A stretch of 32,057 bases of DNA, from positions 1-32,057 of the forward strand of contig CAKKRB010000240.1 of NCBI GenBank assembly GCA_919902485.1. Direction: 5' to 3'. The notes under the pieces are model-generated. The model saw nothing but the letters and a program-made list of their open reading frames with translations. It did no database searches and was not told the origin of the DNA. How positions within the stretch are numbered: position 1 is the first letter of the stretch; every line of letters starts with the position of its first letter. The position numbers and the translations under genes are program-made. The DNA is from Omnitrophica bacterium GWA2_41_15 (GTDB lineage Bacteria; Omnitrophota; Gorgyraeia; Gorgyraeales; Gorgyraeaceae). Below are positions 1 to 5,856 of the stretch, one piece after another.

Positions 1-380
1 GGCTGGGGCCATTCGGCACAGAGAGTGTTTCGCCGTGCGCTACGGTTTACGGCTCCCCCACACCCAGACAATACTCTGGGTACATAGATACCATCTCTGG
101 GTGTGGGGTTCGCCGTAATTCCTTGCGCATCTATATTCAAAAGAATCTATTATGCCGAAACCTCTCAAATGTGCCTCAGACCCCAGCCTGCACAGGGCGA
201 GCGACCCTTCGACAAGTGGTTCGACAGGGCTCACCACCTTGAACCATCCTGAGCGAAGTCGAAGGGGCTCAGGGTTCTTAGAGTCCCGAGCGAAGCCGAG
301 GGACGAGAATCGGCGCGGAGCGAAGGACGCCACGCTGGGACGTCCGAGCGTCTTTTCGTAGGCCTGCCTTAGCCCTGCTT
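1..380 (+). repeat. Dispersed TIR element, copy 1 (left end outside window)
   Basis: This GC-rich stretch matches the complete element at 26905-27286. Positions 151-305 are identical to 27105-27259 over 155 nt. The part before 150 aligns with scattered mismatches and a replaced hairpin at 56-108. Base 1 corresponds to roughly 26968 in copy 2, so about 65 bp of the left end is missing. Copy 1 carries about 45 extra bp near 306-350, and its right terminus (about 363-380) is a diverged form of the inverted repeat seen in copy 2. The right end lies about 10 nt before the folC start codon. Open frames across it are repeat-derived and I do not call them genes. Nothing else is visible between 1 and 389. 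Confidence 0.85.
56..108. repeat. 13-bp hairpin nested in element copy 1
   Basis: Arms CCCCACACCCAGA (56-68) and its exact reverse complement (96-108) enclose a 27-nt loop. The hairpin lies between the conserved stretches GCTACGGTTTAC and TTCGCCGTAAT of the element. Copy 2 has a hairpin of the same stem length here with an unrelated arm sequence. Confidence 0.8.
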
Positions 381-389
381 AAATTTGTC

Positions 390-1856
390 ATGGGTTACAA
401 AGAAGCTGTTGACTACATCAACTCCTTTATAAATTTCGAAAAGATCCCTAAATATCAATATACAGCTTCATTCAGGCTGGAGCGGATGGAAGCTATTTTA
501 GAGGAATTGGGCAATCCGCATAAAGGGCTTAACGCGATACACGTTGCAGGGTCTAAGGGCAAGGGTTCTACCTGTGCTATTACAGCTTATATTTTAAAGG
601 AGGCAGGATATAAGGTAGGATTGTATACTTCCCCGCATCTTTTAGATTTTAAGGAGAGAATTAGGATATTGTATAACCATCCTAATTGTGTAGGGAACGG
701 TTTTAAACCGTTCCCTACGGCTTTTGAAGGGATGATAAGCGAAGAAGAATTTATTGAACTCGTAGAAGAGATAATGCCTGTGGTGGAAAAATTCAGAGAA
801 CATAAAATTTTCGGCAAGGCGTCTTTTTTTGAAATAGTTACCGCATGCGCTTTTTTATATTTTAAGAAACAAAGAGTTGACGCAGTGGTTTTAGAAACAG
901 GGCTTGGCGGCAGGCTTGATGCGACAAATGCAGTAAAGCCTTTAGCGTGCGGAATAACAAACATAAGCCTTGAGCATACTGATAAATTAGGGGATACTCT
1001 TGAAAAGATTGCGTATGAGAAGGCGGGAATAATAAAAGGTGCCCCTCGACTTCGCTCGGGACGAGAAGGGTGGAGGGTGAAGGGTGGAGGGACGGTGGTT
1101 AGCGCAAGACAGGAAAAAGAGGCTGCTGAAACCATAAGAAAGGTTTGCAAAGAAAAGAACGCAGGATTATATGAAGTGGGCAAAGATATACAATATTCTA
1201 TTGTAAGCTCAGATGAGAATAGCCAGGTTTTTGATTTAGAAGGGCCAGGGTATTCATATAAAAACCTGGAGTTAAATTTGATAGGCATGCATCAGGTTGA
1301 AAATGCGGCTATTAGCATTGGTATAATAGAATCTCTGGGTGATAAATTTAAAATTAAGGAGTCGGACATAAGAAAAGGTTTAAAAAATGCAATATGGCCT
1401 GGAAGGCTGCAGGCGATCAGTAGAAATCCTTACATAATATTAGACGGCGCGCATAATTCTGCCAGTATTTCTGCATTGATTAGTTCTATAAAGAAACTGT
1501 TCAAATATAGAAAATTGATAAGCGTGTTCGGGATATCAAGCGACAAGGATGTAAAAGGAGTCAGCAGCATGCTGGGGGCTGTAAGCGATATAATGATATT
1601 AACCAGGGCAAAGGATAATCCCAGAGCCAAGGATACAGCAACACTAAAAGCTAATTTTAAAAAGCCAGAACTCATGCTTGAAGAAAGCAGTAATGCGGAT
1701 GAGGCTATAGAAAAGGCATTGAAACTTGCGGATAAAGAAGATTTAATACTGGTTACTGGCTCGCTGTTTCTGGTAGGCGATGCCATGAGCTATTTTAAAA
1801 ATGCAAAAGTTGAAACGTTAATTCACAAAACAAGTCATACTCGTTTTGTGAATTAA
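390..1856 (+). CDS. folC: Bifunctional folylpolyglutamate synthase / dihydrofolate synthase
   Basis: This is a Mur-ligase-family enzyme that adds glutamate to dihydropteroate or folates using ATP, in the cytoplasm. The ATP-binding loop AGSKGKGST is at residues 53-61. The motif LETGLGGRLDATN follows near residue 170, KAGIIK near 212, and the second-domain motif LDGAHN at 351-356. At 488 aa it is longer than the usual 420-440. Two stretches look foreign: residues about 100-110 are encoded by a perfect palindrome, and about 218-235 by a GC-rich repeat sitting between KAGIIK and TVVSA, where normal FolC runs straight on. The last residues and the stop codon lie in a third palindrome shared with the region after mnmE. 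The start codon lies just after a dispersed element and has no clear Shine-Dalgarno sequence. The family call is secure; whether the protein is fully active with the inserts is not known. Confidence 0.93.
   Translation: MGYKEAVDYINSFINFEKIPKYQYTASFRLERMEAILEELGNPHKGLNAIHVAGSKGKGSTCAITAYILKEAGYKVGLYTSPHLLDFKERIRILYNHPNCVGNGFKPFPTAFEGMISEEEFIELVEEIMPVVEKFREHKIFGKASFFEIVTACAFLYFKKQRVDAVVLETGLGGRLDATNAVKPLACGITNISLEHTDKLGDTLEKIAYEKAGIIKGAPRLRSGREGWRVKGGGTVVSARQEKEAAETIRKVCKEKNAGLYEVGKDIQYSIVSSDENSQVFDLEGPGYSYKNLELNLIGMHQVENAAISIGIIESLGDKFKIKESDIRKGLKNAIWPGRLQAISRNPYIILDGAHNSASISALISSIKKLFKYRKLISVFGISSDKDVKGVSSMLGAVSDIMILTRAKDNPRAKDTATLKANFKKPELMLEESSNADEAIEKALKLADKEDLILVTGSLFLVGDAMSYFKNAKVETLIHKTSHTRFVN
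690..718. repeat. Perfect palindrome inside folC
   Basis: Two 14-nt arms, GTAGGGAACGGTTT and its reverse complement, flank a single T. The palindrome is read in frame as part of FolC (residues about 101-110) where the family normally has no such segment. It resembles the intergenic palindrome at 30827-30857, which has the same TTTTAAA centre and a similar AGGG-GG arm pattern. Confidence 0.85.
1041..1093. repeat. GC-rich in-frame repeat insert in folC
   Basis: The segment starts with a sequence close to the reverse complement of the CCCGAGCGAAGCCGAGGGAC stretch of the dispersed element. It continues with two direct copies of GGGTGGAGGG (1068-1077 and 1082-1091, 14-nt period). It encodes about 17 residues rich in Arg and Gly that interrupt a conserved part of FolC without breaking the frame. 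Confidence 0.75.
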
Positions 1857-1862
1857 CGGGAT
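1816..1862. repeat. 47-nt hairpin repeat, copy A (folC 3' end)
   Basis: Arms CGTTAATTCACAAAAC (1816-1831) and the exact reverse complement (1843-1858) form a 16-bp stem with an 11-nt loop. The folC stop codon (1854-1856) lies inside the right arm. The full 47 nt is identical to 3328-3374, so the two copies flank mnmE. Confidence 0.9.
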
Positions 1863-1864
1863 AC

Positions 1865-3298
1865 ATGGTGTCTATTGTGAATAATATTTACTTAGATGAT
1901 ACGATTGCAGCGGTTTCAACTCCCATAGGCGAAGGCGGGATAGGGATTGTCAGGCTTAGCGGCAAGGACAGCCTGAAGATAGCGGACAAGGTATTCCAGT
2001 CTAAAGACGGCAAAAAATCTTCCAAATTCAAAACTTATACAGTTCACTATGGACACATTATACAAAAAGAGCACCAGAGCACCAGAGCACCAGAGCACCA
2101 GAAAGTTGTTGATGAAGTGATTTTAACAGTGATGAGGGGCCCGAGAAGTTATACCAAGGAGGATGTGGTTGAAATAAATTGTCATAGCGGGATAGCTCCT
2201 TTAAAAAAAATATTAGACCTTTGCCTTATAAACGGGGCAAGGCTTGCGGAACCAGGTGAATTCACGAGGAGGGCGTTTCTAAATGGAAGAATTGATGTTC
2301 TGCAGGCAGAAGCAGTGCTGGATATTATAAAGGCAAAGACAGAGCTTTCCCTGAGGTCTGCTTTGAATAACCTTGAAGGCCTTTTTTCAAAAAAGATAAA
2401 TGAGATCAGGGAGAGTTTGATTGAAATATATGCTTACATGGAGGCTTGTATAGATTTTTCAGAAGAGGATCTTAAGGGATTAAGGCAGGCTGATCTATTT
2501 AAAAGGTTAGATAAAATAAAAAGTGAAATAGAAAAGTTAATTTCAGGCTCAAATCAGGGCAGGATCTTGCGGCAGGGTATAAAAACAGTCATATGCGGCA
2601 GCCCTAATGTGGGCAAGTCCAGCCTTATGAACGCTATATTAAAGGAGTCCAGGTCTATTGTAACCCATATTCCAGGCACCACAAGGGATACAATAGAAGA
2701 GGTTGTGAATATTAAAGGCATACCTGTCACGCTTATTGATACAGCAGGCATAACAGACACAGACCATCCTGTGGAAAAGGAAGGCATAAGAAGAAGTCAT
2801 ATTTATTTAGGAAACGCAGATCTGGTTTTGCTGGTTTTAGACGGATCCAGAAGGCTTAATAAAGATGACCTGGATATAATAAGGAAAATAAGGGATAATA
2901 AGGAGATAATAGTTGTTATAAACAAAATAGACCTGAAAGTTAAATTGGATATAAAAAGGCTTAAGAAATTTTTTCCTAAAAGCTCTTTTATCCGCGTATC
3001 TGCTTTGAATTTAAAAGGCGTAAATAAGCTGGAGAATGAAATATGGGATACGGTATGGAAGGGCAAGGCTCCTGCTGGGGATTTCATAGGTGTTTCAAAT
3101 GAAAGGCAGCTTGAAATATTAAGAAGATGTATTTTAGATATAAATGAGGCAGTAAAGGCGCATAAAAGCAGCGTATCCATAGATTGCATAAGTGTTTATG
3201 TGCGCTCTAGCATAGAATCTCTGAGTGAGATAACAGGACATACGATAACTGAACAGGCGCTTGATAAGATATTTTCGAAATTTTGCATTGGCAAATAG
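1865..3298 (+). CDS. mnmE: tRNA modification GTPase MnmE
   Basis: MnmE works with MnmG to install 5-carboxymethylaminomethyl-type groups on the wobble uridine of certain tRNAs, using GTP, potassium and a folate. The N-terminal folate-binding domain opens with TIAAVSTPIGEGGIGIVRLS. G-domain motifs are GSPNVGKSS (245-253), GTTRDT (near 271), DTAG and NKID (353-356). The protein ends in the family's CIGK tail (Cys474). The length of 477 aa is close to normal; a few extra residues near 69-79 come from an 8-bp tandem repeat. The start at 1865 is six bases after the folC-side hairpin and has only a weak Shine-Dalgarno, and a GTG one codon later is also possible. The folC-mnmE-folE neighbourhood links folate synthesis with a folate-using tRNA enzyme. 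Confidence 0.95.
   Translation: MVSIVNNIYLDDTIAAVSTPIGEGGIGIVRLSGKDSLKIADKVFQSKDGKKSSKFKTYTVHYGHIIQKEHQSTRAPEHQKVVDEVILTVMRGPRSYTKEDVVEINCHSGIAPLKKILDLCLINGARLAEPGEFTRRAFLNGRIDVLQAEAVLDIIKAKTELSLRSALNNLEGLFSKKINEIRESLIEIYAYMEACIDFSEEDLKGLRQADLFKRLDKIKSEIEKLISGSNQGRILRQGIKTVICGSPNVGKSSLMNAILKESRSIVTHIPGTTRDTIEEVVNIKGIPVTLIDTAGITDTDHPVEKEGIRRSHIYLGNADLVLLVLDGSRRLNKDDLDIIRKIRDNKEIIVVINKIDLKVKLDIKRLKKFFPKSSFIRVSALNLKGVNKLENEIWDTVWKGKAPAGDFIGVSNERQLEILRRCILDINEAVKAHKSSVSIDCISVYVRSSIESLSEITGHTITEQALDKIFSKFCIGK
2069..2100. repeat. 8-bp tandem repeat (4 x GAGCACCA) in mnmE
   Basis: Four perfect units of GAGCACCA are followed by a partial unit, inside the coding sequence of mnmE at residues 69-79, in a variable loop of the N-terminal domain. 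Because the unit is 8 nt, losing or gaining one unit would shift the reading frame. Confidence 0.9.
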
Positions 3299-3327
3299 AT
3301 AGACAGGTTTTACAATGTTGTCCTAAT

Positions 3328-3380
3328 CGTTAATTCACAAAACAAGTCATACTCGTTTTGTGAATTAACGGGATTTTTTT
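3328..3380 (+). terminator. Hairpin plus T-run after mnmE; 47-nt repeat copy B
   Basis: The 47-nt hairpin repeat identical to 1816-1862 is followed by seven T residues (3374-3380). The 16-bp stem plus T-tract looks like an intrinsic terminator for the folC-mnmE transcript. folE begins only 25 nt later, so the structure could instead attenuate read-through. Copy A lacks the T-run, so terminator function would be specific to this copy. Confidence 0.6.
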
Positions 3381-3404
3381 AAAAAAAATGGAGAGGGGGA
3401 AGAG

Positions 3405-3962
3405 ATGGACAAGGGTAAAATAAAGAAGGCAGTAAGGATGATTTTGGAAGCAGTTGGCGAAAACCCAAACAGGGAAGACCTTAAAAAAACGCCTGAAAGG
3501 GTAGCGGATATGTATGAGGAGATATTCAGCGGCATATCAAAGGATCCTGCAAGAGAATTAGAAGTGCTTCTGGCTGAAAAACACGATGAAATAGTGCTTT
3601 TAAAAGACATACCTTTATATTCTATATGCGAACACCATCTTTTGCCTTTCACAGGCAAAGCCCATATTGCTTATATACCTAAAAATAACAAGGTTACAGG
3701 CTTAAGCAAGATAACAAGAGTTCTAGAGATTCTTTCAAAGAGACTCCAGGTGCAGGAAAGACTTACAACTGAAGTAGCTGAAATACTCATGAAAAAACTA
3801 AAACCAATGGGCGTGATGGTTATTATAGAGGCAGAGCACCTTTGCATGAGCATGAGAGGGGTTAAAAAATCAGGTGTTTTAACAGTTACAAGCGCTGTGA
3901 GAGGTGTTTTTAAGGAAAATCAAAAAACAAGGGCAGAGACACTAGCCCTTATAAAGAGTTAA
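3405..3962 (+). CDS. folE: GTP cyclohydrolase I
   Basis: The enzyme converts GTP to 7,8-dihydroneopterin triphosphate, the first step of folate (and often queuosine) synthesis. Zinc-site residues are visible as CEHH (Cys75, His78) and Cys147 in EHLCMSMRG. The substrate region follows as HIAYIPKNNKVTGLSKI. At 185 aa it has the normal length of a bacterial type I enzyme. A purine-rich Shine-Dalgarno (GAGAGGGGGAAG) precedes the ATG. The upstream hairpin may separate it from mnmE. The GC-poor stretch after its stop leads directly into the promoter of the polysaccharide locus. Confidence 0.96.
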   Translation: MDKGKIKKAVRMILEAVGENPNREDLKKTPERVADMYEEIFSGISKDPARELEVLLAEKHDEIVLLKDIPLYSICEHHLLPFTGKAHIAYIPKNNKVTGLSKITRVLEILSKRLQVQERLTTEVAEILMKKLKPMGVMVIIEAEHLCMSMRGVKKSGVLTVTSAVRGVFKENQKTRAETLALIKS

Positions 3963-4000
3963 AATCATACAATATAGTTTAAAAAAAGATAAAAAAAGTG

Positions 4001-4029
4001 TTGACAAATTATTTAATATAGGGTATACT
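4001..4029 (+). promoter_or_regulatory. Sigma70-type promoter of the polysaccharide locus
   Basis: A perfect -35 box TTGACA (4001-4006) and a near-perfect -10 box TATACT (4024-4029) are 17 nt apart, the optimal spacing. Transcription would start near 4036 and leave a leader of about 55 nt before the ATG at 4092. Every downstream gene points the same way. Confidence 0.8.
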
Positions 4030-4091
4030 CTTCTCAAGGTTTGTATCCCTCGCAACTCCATGAAAAACATTATAGACGCTCGGAGGCAATA

Positions 4092-5261
4092 ATGAGAAAA
4101 GTATACCCCATATTTATTTTTATAATTTTTGTAAGTCTTTTATGCGCGCCATTTTTATATGCCATGGAACAGGAACCCAGGCCTGAAAAACCTAAGTTAT
4201 CCCCATGGGGCGAGATAAAACTCCAGTATGATGACAATGTTTTTCTGGACAGGGAAAACAAAAAGTCTGATTTTATAGTAACCTTGACCCCTGGAGTAAC
4301 TGCGTATCTTCCTTTTAGCGACAATCTTCTTAAGCTTGATTACCATGTAGATTTCAACAGGTTTGCGGACAATACATCGCAGAATGCTACAAATCATTAT
4401 CTTTCAGGAAATCTTGAACTAGACTGGAGGAACCTTACCTTTAATATATACGATAAATTCAGCCGCGCATTTGAAAGGCCAAGTACTGAAGATGCTACAA
4501 GGGTGAAGAGGCAGGATAACAGGGCAGGCATTACTGTAAATTTTCAAAAGGACAGGCTTGGCATACAGCTTGGTTTTGAGAATTTCAAGAGGGATTATAT
4601 AACACCTGCTTATGACCAGTATGACAGGACAGAATATATATATTCTTTAATGGCCACGCATCAGACATTCTCAAAAACAAAACTTCTCATGGAATACGAT
4701 TTTGGAGACATAAAGTATGATCATAGCACTACCAATTCTGATTCAAATTACCATCAATTGCTGGTTGGCGCTATAGGCGAACTTACGCCAAAGACAACAG
4801 CCGCTATAAAAGTTGGTACTCAGTTCAGAAATTACAAGGACTCAGGAATTCCTGAGTTCAATACGCTGGTAATTTACTCAGATATGATACATAAATTTTC
4901 AGACAAAGATGCTCTGAAGCTTTTATTTACCAGGACAGCCAATGAATCCACCTATCAAAATAACAGTTATTATGAATTAAACAACGTCAATGGAATCTAT
5001 GACCATTTCTTCACACCTAAATTACTCGGTTTTGTTACAGGCGTATATGAAGAGCATACTTATCCGCGCGAAAGCACAGAAGGGGCTGAAACCAAAAAGA
5101 GAGATGATAAATATTACTCAGCAGGCGCAGGCCTTAAGTATTATCTCCAGAAGTGGCTCACTCTTACTTTACAGGCAGAACACATTATAAGGAATTCAAA
5201 CTTCGGTGTGTTTGACTATCGCGATAATCTTATTACACTCAGCGCAAAAGCAGTATTGTAA
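4092..5261 (+). CDS. Outer-membrane beta-barrel protein (BBP2-like, EPS-associated)
   Basis: The protein is probably an outer-membrane barrel used in exopolysaccharide secretion. The N-terminus has a classic signal peptide (basic MRK, hydrophobic core, cleavage after LYA near residue 24). The mature part is a series of alternating amphipathic strands rich in Tyr, Asp, Asn and Lys, starting with WGEIKLQYDDNVFLD, which is typical of the putative beta-barrel porin 2 / EpsL-type proteins. It ends on a short strand with a hydrophobic terminus (TLSAKAVL). I chose the ATG at 4092 over an in-frame TTG at 4041 because GGAGG lies at 4082-4086 and the signal peptide then starts at residue 1. It is the first gene after the strong promoter and precedes Wza- and Wzc-like genes. 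The sugar it helps export is unknown. Confidence 0.85.
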   Translation: MRKVYPIFIFIIFVSLLCAPFLYAMEQEPRPEKPKLSPWGEIKLQYDDNVFLDRENKKSDFIVTLTPGVTAYLPFSDNLLKLDYHVDFNRFADNTSQNATNHYLSGNLELDWRNLTFNIYDKFSRAFERPSTEDATRVKRQDNRAGITVNFQKDRLGIQLGFENFKRDYITPAYDQYDRTEYIYSLMATHQTFSKTKLLMEYDFGDIKYDHSTTNSDSNYHQLLVGAIGELTPKTTAAIKVGTQFRNYKDSGIPEFNTLVIYSDMIHKFSDKDALKLLFTRTANESTYQNNSYYELNNVNGIYDHFFTPKLLGFVTGVYEEHTYPRESTEGAETKKRDDKYYSAGAGLKYYLQKWLTLTLQAEHIIRNSNFGVFDYRDNLITLSAKAVL

Positions 5262-5276
5262 AAAAGGATCAATGTT

Positions 5277-5843
5277 ATGAAATTTTATATTTGTTTTTTT
5301 TGTTTCTTCATTATGTTTAACTTTTCAAATGTATTTTGTGAAGAGTATAAGATTGATACAGGCGATGTTCTTACAATAACCGTATACGAGCAGCAAGATC
5401 TTACAACAAAAGCAAGAGTTAACTCAAGAGGCGAGATTACTTTTCCTTTATTGGGCAATGTGCATGTAAGCGGGCTTACTATAGACGAGGTGGGTAAGAT
5501 TATAACAACTCTCTTGGAAAAAGATTATTTAGTTAATCCTCAAGTAAATGTTTTTATAGATACATATCATCCTGAAAAGGTATTTGTAATGGGTTTTGTG
5601 AACAGACCCGGGGAATATGAGCTTTCCAAAGACAGGCCAACCACATTTCTGGAAGCAATAACAATGGCAGGCGGCTTTAAACAGGGAGCAGCCCAGAACG
5701 GAACCAAGGTTATACGCGCAGAAGACGGGAAGGAAGTTACTATTCCTATAAGGGTTACAGATATAACGGAAAAAGGCGATAAGGAAAAAGATATTCCGCT
5801 TAAACCAGGCGATATTATTGTAGTGCCTGAAAGTTTCTTCTAA
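5277..5843 (+). CDS. Wza-like polysaccharide export protein (Poly_export + SLBB)
   Basis: The periplasmic/outer-membrane export protein pairs with the Wzc-like co-polymerase encoded next. A hydrophobic leader (residues 1-21, ending VFC) is followed by a polysaccharide-export domain that begins with YKIDTGDVLTITVYEQQDLT. An SLBB domain (FVMGFVNRPGEYEL) follows, then the closing motif LKPGDIIVVPESFF. At 188 aa it is a short form, about half of E. coli Wza, and it lacks the extra SLBB repeat and the amphipathic C-terminal helix that forms the Wza pore. Pore formation may therefore depend on the barrel encoded just upstream. The leader Cys is not in a clean lipobox, so lipidation is uncertain. 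AAGGA precedes the ATG at a suitable distance. Confidence 0.9.
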   Translation: MKFYICFFCFFIMFNFSNVFCEEYKIDTGDVLTITVYEQQDLTTKARVNSRGEITFPLLGNVHVSGLTIDEVGKIITTLLEKDYLVNPQVNVFIDTYHPEKVFVMGFVNRPGEYELSKDRPTTFLEAITMAGGFKQGAAQNGTKVIRAEDGKEVTIPIRVTDITEKGDKEKDIPLKPGDIIVVPESFF

Positions 5844-5856
5844 GGAGCAAGTAAGC

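Noticed and set aside
152..361. Small open frame in element copy 1
   Set aside because: It is the repeat sequence itself, with no ribosome site or recognisable domain.
587..1288. Long minus-strand open frame in folC
   Set aside because: It is a shadow of a well-conserved gene, with no domain of its own.
4041..4091. TTG start for the beta-barrel gene
   Set aside because: It lies only about five bases after the predicted transcription start and would place 17 residues before the signal peptide; ATG 4092 has a GGAGG.
4840..4857. 18-nt perfect palindrome in the beta-barrel gene
   Set aside because: It is short, shows no resemblance to the other palindromes and no sign of an insert in the protein, so it may be chance.
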